Source: Vulcanimicrobiota bacterium (GTDB lineage Bacteria > Vulcanimicrobiota > Vulcanimicrobiia > Eremiobacterales > Eremiobacteraceae). From it: DNA of 32,223 bases. Position 1 is the first letter of the stretch. Every line of letters starts with the position of its first letter. The DNA is taken from contig JAFAHD010000067.1 in the NCBI GenBank assembly GCA_019237415.1, forward strand, positions 1 to 32,223, given 5' to 3'. The notes beneath the pieces were generated by a model. That model had not been told where the DNA came from. It did not search any database and saw only the letters and a program-made list of their open reading frames with translations. Shown here in pieces: positions 14,911 through 22,657 of the stretch. A program made the position numbers and the translations under genes.

Positions 14911-16056
14911 TTAGTGCGGCGCTGGGGCGACGTTGTTGTTGAGGTTGGGTTTCGGCGTGGCGACCTGGACCGCCGCCGAGCAGTTCTCGGCGCCACGGAA
15001 AAAGCCGCACACCCGGTATTCGAAATAGCCGTTGCTGGGCGCATTCGTGATATCTGAGTACGCGGCCGTGGGTTTGGCGATCTGCGGGCTTATCGACGCC
15101 CACTCACCCGTGTAGACGCCCTGATCCGCGAGGCCCTTCTTTGGACCGACCTGGACGAGGCGGCGCTCCACCTGATGCGAGTCGTCGTAGTCGGGGGTCC
15201 ACTTGACAATCACCACGCTGGACGTCAGCCGCGTCGCGGTTACCCCTTGGGGAGCAAATGCGCCGGGCATCGGCGCGGGGGGCGGCGCCGGCGTGCGCCA
15301 TTTGATCGCGACGCACGCCTGATCTCCGCGCGAACCGATGGCGCACACGGTGAAGTCGTACCAGGTCGCTGGATTGAGCGGGTAGATCAAGGTCTGGTCC
15401 TGTTCGTCGGTGGACGTGGGCATCGTCTTCGTCTGTGCGCCAGTCGTCGCGCCGTCTTTGATCCACGTGATCGTGTTCGATCTGACGGGGCTGTCGGACT
15501 TGACCGGCGGGTTGAGCCAACCCAACCCGACCGCTTCAAAACTTGACCCGGGAAGAACGCGCAGATTTTGAGGAGCTGGCACGCCGATGATCTTCGGCGG
15601 AGGTGGTGGACCGACCGGAGTGACGCCGATCCAATACGAGCAATAGTTGCCATAACTGCCGAACGCGGCGCAGACTTGGTACGTGTATTTTGTCGACGGC
15701 GACAGTCCAGTGTCCGTATAGGCGCCGGCATTTCCCGGCAGCGTCGCGACCGGTTTCCCATCGCGATTGATGATGATTTGATTGGGCATGAGGAGCGGAT
15801 AGCTGCCATTTCCATATGCATCGGTCGCGACGCCGCCCGAGTAGGCGAGCCATGCCAACGTATAGGTAGTGCTCGTCGCCGGCTTTGCCGCGGGGCCCAT
15901 CTCCGGCGCGATGATGCACACGGCATCCTGATTCAGGATGTTCTGATCGCATGTCATTTGGGTCGCCGAAGCCGGTGCAGAAAGCAGAAGCAGAAGCGTG
16001 AGCGCGCCAGCCATGAGGAAAGCAGATGCAGTGGCAATGCAACGACGATTGGACAT
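14911..16056 (-). CDS. Secreted protein with three cysteine-paired FnIII-like modules
   Basis: 381 residues starting at ATG 16056, with AAAGGG about ten bases upstream; a longer frame begins at 16086. A signal peptide (residues 1-32, hydrophobic GALTLLLLLSAPASA) is followed by an N-terminal C36/C47 pair, then three modules of fibronectin-III-like character (SPSTKYTYQVC, NPATWYDFTVC, GYFEYRVC). Each ends in a strand pair holding two cysteines (129/139, 238/248, 350/359) and the terminator VTP, RTP or ATP. Proline-rich linkers (GPPPPP, APPPAPMP) separate modules. The architecture suggests a surface or secreted adhesive or polysaccharide-binding protein that folds with disulfides outside the cytoplasm. 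No catalytic domain or anchor is seen. Base composition looks less GC-rich than its neighbours, which may mark an acquired gene. Confidence 0.75.
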   Translation of the reverse strand: MSNRRCIATASAFLMAGALTLLLLLSAPASATQMTCDQNILNQDAVCIIAPEMGPAAKPATSTTYTLAWLAYSGGVATDAYGNGSYPLLMPNQIIINRDGKPVATLPGNAGAYTDTGLSPSTKYTYQVCAAFGSYGNYCSYWIGVTPVGPPPPPKIIGVPAPQNLRVLPGSSFEAVGLGWLNPPVKSDSPVRSNTITWIKDGATTGAQTKTMPTSTDEQDQTLIYPLNPATWYDFTVCAIGSRGDQACVAIKWRTPAPPPAPMPGAFAPQGVTATRLTSSVVIVKWTPDYDDSHQVERRLVQVGPKKGLADQGVYTGEWASISPQIAKPTAAYSDITNAPSNGYFEYRVCGFFRGAENCSAAVQVATPKPNLNNNVAPAPH

Positions 16057-16143
16057 AGTGATGTCGCCCTTTTCGACTACGTGCAAACCGTCAATGAAAC
16101 GAAAGAGACAGTCGGCGAGTTCCAGGCCGGCCGGGTGATGACC

Positions 16144-16896
16144 TCAGGCTGGTGCGGCGGTTATTTTCTCGAGGAACGTCCCGATCGCGGGATTGACCAC
16201 ATCGGGACGCTCGGCCATGACGATGTGGCCCGCTCCCGGCACCTCGAGCAGTTCGCTACCCTGAATGCGTTCGTGCAGAAAGCGCGAGAACTTCGCAGGC
16301 GTGAGCTTGTCCTCGCTGCCGACGACGATGAGCGTCGGCACGCAGATCTGGCCAAGCCGTTCCATCACGTCGAATTCATCACAGGCCGCGTAATCCAGCC
16401 GCGTCGCGCGTTGCCCGACACGCTCGTGCCACTCGCGGGCGTGCTGCCGAAGCTCGGCTGACGCATTCGACGACACCGCAAAATCGACGAGCTGCTCGAT
16501 GCATGCCGGCCATGAGTTGTCGATCGACTCGAAGATCGCGGGAGAGACGCGCAGGCGCGCGCCCGTGCCGATGAGGATAAGGCCGGCGGCCTGCTCCGGA
16601 TGTTGCAATGCCCATTCGAGCGCGATAGCGCCCCCAAGCGAGTTTCCCCCGACGACTGCTTTCCCGTTTCCGGACTCGCGGACATGGCGCGCAAGCCACC
16701 GAGCCATGTCGGCCACCGACGTGAGCGGCTCGCCTTCGGGGTGCCCAGGAAGCGAAAGGGCTTCGGACTTCGGAAATGCCTCGACCTGCGCACGGAAGCT
16801 GTCCTGCGTGTAGCCCGAGCCGTGGATCCAGAAGAGGCGAGCGTTGGGCACGGGCCCATGATTTGACGGGCGGGCGCAGTTGGCCCGGCAGGGCAT
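16144..16896 (-). CDS. Alpha/beta-fold hydrolase
   Basis: A 250-residue alpha/beta hydrolase. The first strand and oxyanion region are RLFWIHGSGY, the nucleophile elbow GGNSLGGA (Ser), the acid is in VGSEDKLTP and the base in GAGHIVM. The substrate is unknown; homologous enzymes include esterases, lactonases and C-C hydrolases. The open frame extends to 17058 but that part is antisense to the exonuclease gene and reads as basic low-complexity sequence, so a start at ATG 16896 or at GTG 16851 (just before the first strand) is preferred. It is transcribed away from the exonuclease fusion with only about 30-75 bases between the starts, which must hold both promoters. Confidence 0.88.
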   Translation of the reverse strand: MPCRANCARPSNHGPVPNARLFWIHGSGYTQDSFRAQVEAFPKSEALSLPGHPEGEPLTSVADMARWLARHVRESGNGKAVVGGNSLGGAIALEWALQHPEQAAGLILIGTGARLRVSPAIFESIDNSWPACIEQLVDFAVSSNASAELRQHAREWHERVGQRATRLDYAACDEFDVMERLGQICVPTLIVVGSEDKLTPAKFSRFLHERIQGSELLEVPGAGHIVMAERPDVVNPAIGTFLEKITAAPA

Positions 16897-16926
16897 CGCA
16901 CGCGTGTTCGACGAACTTGCGTTCGC

Positions 16927-18747
16927 ATGCTGGACGTCGCGAGCGTGGGGGCGCTCGAGAAGCTCGACCTTTGGTCGTGCCCCTTTGCGGTCGTCGACAT
17001 CGAGACGACCGGCAGCGTCGCTGGGCGGCATGCGGTCACAGAGATCGCGCTCGTACACGTCGTCGAGGGGCGGCTCACCAAGCGCTGGCGGTCATTTGTG
17101 AATCCGCGGCAGCCGATCCCGCGCTTCATCTCCGCGCTGACCGGCATCACCGATGACATGGTCGCCGGCGCCCCGCTCATAGGCCGCGTGTTGCCGGACG
17201 TGCTCGAGTTCATCGGCGATGCCATCGTCGTCGGCCACAACGTGCGTTTTGACGCGGGGTTCATCGAACACGAACTGCGCGCGCACGGCTACTCGAGCCT
17301 TGCGAACCCGACCATCGACACGCTGGTGTTGGCGCGCCGCACGATCGCCGAAGTGGCGAACTACCGCTTGGGAACGCTGACGCGTGAGCTGGGGATCGAC
17401 GTCGAACGACATCACCGCGCGCTGGCCGATGCCACCGCGACGGCCGAGCTGCTCGTGCACTGCATCCGCAAGCTCGAAGACCAGGGCGTGTTCACCTATG
17501 GCGGGTTGCTGGAGTGTTTGCGGATGCGCGCGCAGCCGCGTCGCCGCCCGCTGAGAGCGCGCGCGTGCGAGCCGCCCGCGCAGCTGCCGGTGTGGACGTC
17601 GATCCTGCTCGACGAGCTGCAAGAGGTGCCCTCAAAACCAGGCGTCTATCTGCTCAAGGACGCCGGCGACGGCGTGGTCTACGTCGGCAAATCGCGCAAT
17701 TTGCGCCAGCGGCTGCGCGCATATGCCACGACTGGGCTGCCCGCAGGCGGCAAGATACAGGCGCTGCGCGGCGTCGTGGCGTCGTTTGAGTTCTTAGAGA
17801 CAGGCTCCGAATTCGAGGCGCTGTTGCTCGAGGCGCAACTCGTGCGCCAGCACGATCCGCCGTTCAACGCGCTGCTGCGCAATTTCAAGGAGTTCGCGTT
17901 CCTCAAGCTCGAGCCGGGTCCGCGTGGCCGCGCGCTCGCGACCACCCGATTGCTTGCCGACGGCGCGCGCTACTATGGGCCGTATCGCAGCATGCCTGCC
18001 GTTCGCGCCGCGGTCGCGGCGCTGCAGGACGCGCTCGACTTGCGCGGCGACGATGCACCCCGATCCGACTCGCCGGTGGTGCCTCCCGGCCGTGCAGAAG
18101 CGCTCGTGGACGAGGCGATCGCGTTTCTCGAGGGGGCCGCCGACGACGTGCTGCTCGCGACGGCGCGCAGACGCGACGAAGCGACGGCGCGCGGGCGGCA
18201 CGAGGTCGCGTCGCGCGAGGAGCAGCGGCTCGAACGGCTGCGGCGCCTTCGCTCGAACCACGCGAATCTCGAATTCGCCGCCGGCTTGAACGTCGTCGTG
18301 CTTGCTGGCTCGACCGACCCCGCGATCGAGCAATGTTTTCTTTTCTGCGGCGGCCGGCTTGCCGGCCAGTGCGGGTTGCCGCGCCGGTTGCCACTTCGAG
18401 AAGAGGCGCGGCGCGCGTTGGCGACCCTGCTGGCCGAGCGCTATCGGCCGGGCTGCGCCCCTCACTCGTTCACGCGGCAAGAAGAGATCGACCAGATAGG
18501 CATCCTGGCTACGTGGTACCGAGAGCGGCGAGAGGGGTTGTGCTATATCGACCTGCCGGCCGTGGAACCGGGCGCCGGCTTGGCGGCCTCATGGGCAGCG
18601 GCGATCCTCGACGGCCAGCCGTTAGACGTGCGCCGGGAAGTACCAGAGAATCAAGGCGAACAGCAGCACGAATCCAGCCGTCAAGAGGTAGAAGACGAAA
18701 GCTGCCCCGCCATCGCCGGCGCGATGATGCTCGATCTGGCTGGTTGA
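16927..18747 (+). CDS. DEDDh 3'-5' exonuclease fused to a UvrC-type GIY-YIG nuclease domain
   Basis: 606 residues with two nuclease modules. Residues 15-185 are a DnaQ-type exonuclease: VVDIETTG gives Asp24 and Glu26, HNVRFDAGF gives Asp109 and HHRALADATATAEL gives His163 and Asp168, the full DEDDh set. Residues 235-320 form a GIY-YIG domain like the UvrC N-terminus / Cho: GVYLLKD and VYVGKSRNLRQRL, then EFEALLLEAQLVRQHDP, a UvrC signature. A C-terminal region with a UvrC-like middle part follows, but no UvrC RNase H-like endonuclease or HhH domain is recognisable. Similar fusions occur in actinobacteria (the Rv2191 type). It probably acts in DNA repair, cutting and trimming at lesions. The last 42 codons run antisense to a small membrane-protein gene and look non-coding in composition, so the natural end may be nearer 18625. 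Confidence 0.88.
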   Translation: MLDVASVGALEKLDLWSCPFAVVDIETTGSVAGRHAVTEIALVHVVEGRLTKRWRSFVNPRQPIPRFISALTGITDDMVAGAPLIGRVLPDVLEFIGDAIVVGHNVRFDAGFIEHELRAHGYSSLANPTIDTLVLARRTIAEVANYRLGTLTRELGIDVERHHRALADATATAELLVHCIRKLEDQGVFTYGGLLECLRMRAQPRRRPLRARACEPPAQLPVWTSILLDELQEVPSKPGVYLLKDAGDGVVYVGKSRNLRQRLRAYATTGLPAGGKIQALRGVVASFEFLETGSEFEALLLEAQLVRQHDPPFNALLRNFKEFAFLKLEPGPRGRALATTRLLADGARYYGPYRSMPAVRAAVAALQDALDLRGDDAPRSDSPVVPPGRAEALVDEAIAFLEGAADDVLLATARRRDEATARGRHEVASREEQRLERLRRLRSNHANLEFAAGLNVVVLAGSTDPAIEQCFLFCGGRLAGQCGLPRRLPLREEARRALATLLAERYRPGCAPHSFTRQEEIDQIGILATWYRERREGLCYIDLPAVEPGAGLAASWAAAILDGQPLDVRREVPENQGEQQHESSRQEVEDESCPAIAGAMMLDLAG

Positions 18748-18768
18748 GGTGACGCTCGGAGCTGACAT
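18622..18768 (-). CDS. Small single-span membrane protein (48 residues)
   Basis: An ATG at 18768 opens a 48-codon frame ending at TAA (18624-18622). The first 20 residues are polar (QIEHHRAGDGG), and residues 22-44 form one clear membrane segment (FVFYLLTAGFVLLFALILWYF) ending PAHV. Third codon positions are mostly G or C, as in neighbouring genes, while the opposite strand (the tail of the exonuclease fusion) has many A/T-ending codons here; this favours the small gene as the real coding strand. The frame is 126 bases antisense to the end of that fusion. No strong ribosome-binding site is seen (AGTGAG about eight bases upstream). It resembles accessory subunits of oxidases or other small membrane regulators only in general form; no family is recognised. 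Confidence 0.6.
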   Translation of the reverse strand: MSAPSVTSTSQIEHHRAGDGGAAFVFYLLTAGFVLLFALILWYFPAHV

Positions 18769-18921
18769 GGCACGCTCACTTTAGCGCATGATCCAGAAGT
18801 TCTGCTGAATATCATCTTCCTTTCAGCCATCGTGGAGATATGATGGCGCTCACGTCTAGCGGAGGCCTGACGGCACGGCGCGTCGTACGTCTGTCGAACG
18901 GGCCTCGCCACCGGTAACAGC
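18769..18921. other. Divergent intergenic region
   Basis: 153 bases between the leftward small membrane gene and the rightward secreted-protein gene. A TATGAT at 18839-18844 could be a -10 box for the rightward gene, with only a weak -35 (CTTCCT). A 24-codon frame from the ATG at 18842 lacks any coding character. Otherwise nothing recognisable. Confidence 0.4.
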
Positions 18922-19668
18922 ATGAAGCTTCGCACAGCCGTTCTCACCCTCGTCCTCGCCTGCACACCCGCTGCAGCGCTCGCGATCCCACACGCGACCG
19001 CGCCGATCAACTCGGTGACCAAGGACGAGCTCATCCCGCAAGGCACGTTCATCCGCGTCCGCATGCTCACGCCGCTTTCGTCGGCGTCGAGCCATGTGGG
19101 CGATATCTTCTCATGGGTCGTCTCCGACGACATCGTGGTCGGCGGGCGGACCATCGTGCCGGCCGGCAACGTCGGCTTCGGGCGCGTAGCGTACGTCTAT
19201 CCGGCGCACGGCGGCAACCAGCCCGGGTACGTGAAACTCCAGTTCTTCTCGATCGCGCTCACGGATGGCGGCAAAATCGACATCGGCGTCACCAAAGCGT
19301 CAGCAGTGCTCGACGAAAACGAGAAGAACGGTTACGGGCCGGCCGCCGACGACGTCGCGAGCATGTTCATCCCGTATTTCTTCATCTTCGATTTGCGTAA
19401 GGGCCAGGATGAGGTGATCCAAAAGAACGCGGTGTTCCACGTCGCGACGATCGAGGATGTGTTCGTGCAGCCCGCAGCCGTCGCGGTATCAGCAACGCCG
19501 CCGCCGGCGCCGTCACCTGCGCCGAGCGGAGCTTCGCCAGTACCTGCGACGCCGCAGCCCGGCGCATCGCCGACGCCGACGCCTCCGCCCGGCACGACCG
19601 GGCCGGGTCATCGCCCGACGCCCGCGCCGTCGACGCCGCCGGCTCCCGCCCCATCGCCTACGAGATAA
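18922..19668 (+). CDS. Secreted beta-rich protein with Pro/Ala/Thr-rich tail
   Basis: 248 residues. The signal peptide is MKLRTAVLTLVLACTPAAALA. A beta-rich core of about 165 residues begins IPQGTFIRVRMLTPLSSASSH and continues with VGDIFSWVVSDDIVV and TIVPAGNVGFG; alternating short strands and turn motifs resemble the barrel of VirB10/TrbI-type and other bacterial secreted proteins that keep a 'PAG' turn, but I do not recognise the family with certainty. Residues 190-248 are a Pro/Ala/Ser/Thr repeat (SPAPSG, TPTPPPG, APSTPPAPAPSP), likely extended and disordered, perhaps spanning cell-wall layers. It is preceded by a short intergenic region and converges with the FAH-family gene ten bases beyond its stop. 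Confidence 0.7.
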   Translation: MKLRTAVLTLVLACTPAAALAIPHATAPINSVTKDELIPQGTFIRVRMLTPLSSASSHVGDIFSWVVSDDIVVGGRTIVPAGNVGFGRVAYVYPAHGGNQPGYVKLQFFSIALTDGGKIDIGVTKASAVLDENEKNGYGPAADDVASMFIPYFFIFDLRKGQDEVIQKNAVFHVATIEDVFVQPAAVAVSATPPPAPSPAPSGASPVPATPQPGASPTPTPPPGTTGPGHRPTPAPSTPPAPAPSPTR

Positions 19669-19678
19669 GCGCCGCGCT

Positions 19679-20398
19679 TTAGACGACGCGATTCGTCAGC
19701 GTGCCGATGCCTTCGATCGAGATGCTGACCGTATCGCCGCGTTGCATCGGGGCGATGCCGCTTGGCGTGCCGGTCGCGATGACGTCGCCCGGTTCGAGCG
19801 TGAACGCGGCGCTGATGTACTCGACCAGCGCCGGCACGTCGAAGATGAGCTTGCTGGTCGGGCAGTCCTGCTTGATCTGCCCGTTGAGGCGCGTCGTGAC
19901 GCGCAGCGCGGCGGGATCGAGGCCGCTCACGATGCACGGCCCGAGCGGCGCAAACGTGTCGAAGCCCTTCGCCCGCGCCCACTGACCGTCGCTGTTCTGC
20001 AGGTCGCGGGCGGTGACGTCGTTGCAGATCGTGTAGCCGGCGATGACGTCATACGCATCCTTCCGGGCGACGCCATGACAGCGCCGGCCGATGACGACCG
20101 CCAACTCGCCTTCATAATCGACGCGCGTGCTTTGGCTGGGGTAGACGATGTCGCCCTGCGGGTCGTTGAGCGCCGACGGAGCTTTGAGGAACAAGAGCGG
20201 CTCCTTGGGCAGTTCGTTGCCCAGCTCGGCGGCGTGATCGGCGTAGTTGCGGCCGACCCCGATGATCTTGGAAGGCAGGCACGGCGCAAGAAGCCTGACC
20301 GAGGCGAGCGGCCAACGCTGACCGCCGAATGCAGCGCTATCGTCCTCGATAGTGCCGCTGCGCACTGCGCCGTCCGCCAAAAAGCGTATCGTCTTCAT
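19679..20398 (-). CDS. Fumarylacetoacetate hydrolase (FAH) family protein
   Basis: 239 residues. The FAH catalytic core is present: KIIGVGRNYADHAAE, the metal-binding DYEGELAVVIG with its acidic residues, GYTICNDVTARDLQ and the closing GDVIATGTPSGIAPM. Family members hydrate or cleave C-C bonds next to beta-keto acids, or decarboxylate oxaloacetate; an acylpyruvase or oxaloacetate decarboxylase activity is as likely as fumarylacetoacetase. Size fits the small bacterial FAHD1-like form. It reads divergently from the flavin disulfide reductase, 77 bases away, across a run of alternating GC (20409-20426). Confidence 0.92.
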   Translation of the reverse strand: MKTIRFLADGAVRSGTIEDDSAAFGGQRWPLASVRLLAPCLPSKIIGVGRNYADHAAELGNELPKEPLLFLKAPSALNDPQGDIVYPSQSTRVDYEGELAVVIGRRCHGVARKDAYDVIAGYTICNDVTARDLQNSDGQWARAKGFDTFAPLGPCIVSGLDPAALRVTTRLNGQIKQDCPTSKLIFDVPALVEYISAAFTLEPGDVIATGTPSGIAPMQRGDTVSISIEGIGTLTNRVV

Positions 20399-20475
20399 GA
20401 CGCGCGTTTGCCCGCGCGCGCGCGCATTGCCTTGTCGAGAGGCATTGGCGCGCAGGCGCGCGGAAGTGGCGGTCC

Positions 20476-21876
20476 ATGAGCACGCACGAATTTGATTTCT
20501 GCGTCGTCGGCGCAGGCAGTGCCGGCTATGCCGCAGCGACGACTGCGCGCAGAATGGGCAAGCGAGTCGCGTTCGTCGAGGGTGAAGGCGAGCTGGGCGG
20601 CTTGTGCATCCTGCGCGGCTGCATGCCGTCGAAAACGGAACTTCGTTCCGCGCAGATCGCGCACTTGGCGCGCACCGCGGGTAATCTCGGCATTCGGGTG
20701 ACGGGCGTGGAGCCGGATGTGCCGGCAGTCGTGGCGCGCAAGCGCCGCATCATCGAAGGATTTGCCGATTACCGCGCGGCCGGCATCAAAGAGTTTCCGC
20801 TCTTCCGCGGCCAGCCGAAGTTCACCGGTCCGCGCGAACTGGCCGTCGACGGCCAAACGGTGCGTGCATCGAAATTCCTCATCGCGACCGGCTCGCACAT
20901 ACACGTTCCGGACATCGCCGGCCTCCGAGCCACCGGGTTCGTGGACAGCGACGGCGTGCTCGAGCTCGAGCGGCCGCAAAAAAGCTTCATCGCGCTCGGC
21001 GGTGGGCCGACGTCGTGCGAGCTGTCGCAGTACTTGCGCCGGATGGGCTGCGACATGACGATCGTGCAACGCAGCGCGACGCTGCTCTCGCTCGAGGACG
21101 AAGACGTCGGCACGGCGCTGGCCGGCGCTTTTGAAGACGAAGATATCGCGGTCCACACCGGCATGAGCATCAAGCGGGTGGAGCGCGCCGGTGCGCGCAA
21201 ACGCGTCGTCGCGCAGCGCGGGCGAGAAGAGATGGTGTTCGAGGCGGACGAGATCTTCTTGGCGCTTGGCAGGCGTCCGAACGTCGAAGGCTTCGGCTTC
21301 GAGCTCGCGGGTGTGGCGTTCGACCATGGCGGAGTGAAGACCGACGCGTATCTGCAGACGACGAACCCCGATATCTTCGCCGCCGGCGACGTGACCGGCG
21401 ACTACGAGCTGGTCCACGTCGCCGTCTACGAGGGCCAGCTGGCGGCGCGCAACGCGTTGGGCGCAGGGAAGCAGAAGGCCGACTACGACTTGCAGCACGC
21501 GCGTGCCGTCTTCAGCGATCCGCAAGTCGCGGTCGCGGGAAGGACCGAGCGCGAGTGCAAGCAGCGCGGCATCGAATACGCGGTCGCATCGTACCCGTTC
21601 GACGATCTCGGCAAGGCGATCAGCGCGGATCTGACCCAAGGGTTCGCCAAGATGCTCGCTGCGCCTGATGGGCGGATCCTCGGCGTGACGATCGTCGGCG
21701 CAGACGCGGCGGACCTCATCCATGAAGCGATCGCGCTGGTGTATTTCAAAGCGAACGTGCGCGACGTCATCGCCATGCCCCATCTGCACCCGACGCTCGC
21801 CGAGATCCTGACCTACCCGGCCGAGGAGCTGTGCGAACGGCTTGAAGGCGAGGCGCATGTCCTCGTCTCGCCGTAA
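20476..21876 (+). CDS. Pyridine nucleotide-disulfide oxidoreductase (lipoamide dehydrogenase / mercuric reductase type)
   Basis: 466 residues, class I flavoprotein disulfide reductase. FAD site VVGAGSAGYAAA (10-21), redox-active pair CILRGC with Cys44 and Cys49, NAD(P)-binding region FIALGGGPTSCEL, second FAD motif IFAAGDVTGD, and the C-terminal dimer-interface HLHPTLAEI that completes the neighbour's active site. The CX4C pair and HxHPTxxE fit dihydrolipoamide dehydrogenase, mercuric reductase and related quinone reductases. There is no E1/E2 gene nearby, so the substrate disulfide is uncertain. The 3' end overlaps the next gene by about 20 bases, indicating coupled expression with a methyltransferase and a hydroxyacid dehydrogenase. 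Confidence 0.92.
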   Translation: MSTHEFDFCVVGAGSAGYAAATTARRMGKRVAFVEGEGELGGLCILRGCMPSKTELRSAQIAHLARTAGNLGIRVTGVEPDVPAVVARKRRIIEGFADYRAAGIKEFPLFRGQPKFTGPRELAVDGQTVRASKFLIATGSHIHVPDIAGLRATGFVDSDGVLELERPQKSFIALGGGPTSCELSQYLRRMGCDMTIVQRSATLLSLEDEDVGTALAGAFEDEDIAVHTGMSIKRVERAGARKRVVAQRGREEMVFEADEIFLALGRRPNVEGFGFELAGVAFDHGGVKTDAYLQTTNPDIFAAGDVTGDYELVHVAVYEGQLAARNALGAGKQKADYDLQHARAVFSDPQVAVAGRTERECKQRGIEYAVASYPFDDLGKAISADLTQGFAKMLAAPDGRILGVTIVGADAADLIHEAIALVYFKANVRDVIAMPHLHPTLAEILTYPAEELCERLEGEAHVLVSP

Positions 21877-22657
21877 GAAGGCGCTCTTCGAGCACCCGCG
21901 CCTGTACGACCTCGCGTTCGGATTCCGCGATTTCGTCGCGCAGGCCGACGGGCTGCTCGCCTTAACGGCCCGCTATGCGGCGCGCAAGCCGCGGTCCGCC
22001 GTCGAGTTGTGCTGCGGTCCGGCGCATCATCTGCGCGAGCTGGCGGCCCGCGGCTTGCGCGCCTACGGCGTCGATCACAACGCGGAGATGCTCGCCTACG
22101 CGCGCAGCCTGAGCAAGCGCGACGGCGTCGATGTGCGCTTGTTGCGTTCCGACATGCGCACGTTCGAGCTGCCCGAACGGGTCGACCTGGCGTACTGTCT
22201 GTTCGATTCGTTCTGCCACAACACGACCGACGGCGACGCGGTGGCGACGCTGCGATCGACCGCGGCCTCGCTGCGGCGCGGCGGCATCTTCATCATCGAG
22301 CTGACCCACCCGGCGGATTTCTTCGAAGGGGTGCGCTCGCGCAGCTCGAGCCGTTGGACACAGCGTTACCCGGACGTGGTAATCTCAACTCGCTTTGCGC
22401 ACGACAACATCGATCCGATCGCGGAGACGTTCGAGCCCGGCATCGAGATCGACGCGCGCTACCGCGACGGGCGCGCGGCGGTGCGCATCGTCGATCGCCT
22501 GCAGTACCGCATCTGGCTGCGCAGCGGACTGCGGAACATCGCCGCGGCGAGCGGCTGCTTCGACATCGTGGGCTGGCACGGCGATCTGACGCCCGCCATC
22601 CCATTGAGCATGCGCGACGAGTCGTGGCAGATGGTCGTGGTCATGCGGCGGCATTGA
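21857..22657 (+). CDS. SAM-dependent class I methyltransferase
   Basis: 266 residues. The SAM-binding loop is VELCCGPAHHLRELAARG (motif I variant with CCGP), followed by YGVDHNAEMLAYAR (acidic end of strand 2), RSDMRTFELP and the motif-IV segment VDLAYCLFDSFCHN. The FIIELTHPADFF and FDIVGWHGDL parts resemble small-molecule methyltransferases of the Methyltransf_25 type. ATG 21857 lies inside the end of the preceding reductase; a TTG at 21842 is an alternative. It shares one base with the following gene (TGATG). The methyl acceptor is unknown; chemistry on a keto or hydroxy acid is suggested by neighbours only. Confidence 0.88.
   Translation: MSSSRRKKALFEHPRLYDLAFGFRDFVAQADGLLALTARYAARKPRSAVELCCGPAHHLRELAARGLRAYGVDHNAEMLAYARSLSKRDGVDVRLLRSDMRTFELPERVDLAYCLFDSFCHNTTDGDAVATLRSTAASLRRGGIFIIELTHPADFFEGVRSRSSSRWTQRYPDVVISTRFAHDNIDPIAETFEPGIEIDARYRDGRAAVRIVDRLQYRIWLRSGLRNIAAASGCFDIVGWHGDLTPAIPLSMRDESWQMVVVMRRH

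Noticed and set aside
18842-18916. 24-codon ORF upstream of the Pro-rich secreted protein
   Set aside because: No ribosome-binding site, no hydrophobic or conserved character, Arg-rich as expected from composition.
20405-20475. Run of alternating GC between the FAH gene and the disulfide reductase, considered as a Z-DNA or regulatory element
   Set aside because: Alternating GC is common in this GC-rich DNA, and no paired motif or promoter could be linked to it.
20395-21858. 487-codon minus-strand open frame opposite the disulfide reductase
   Set aside because: Composition is again His/Arg/Asp-rich with no domain, while the plus strand encodes a complete flavoprotein.
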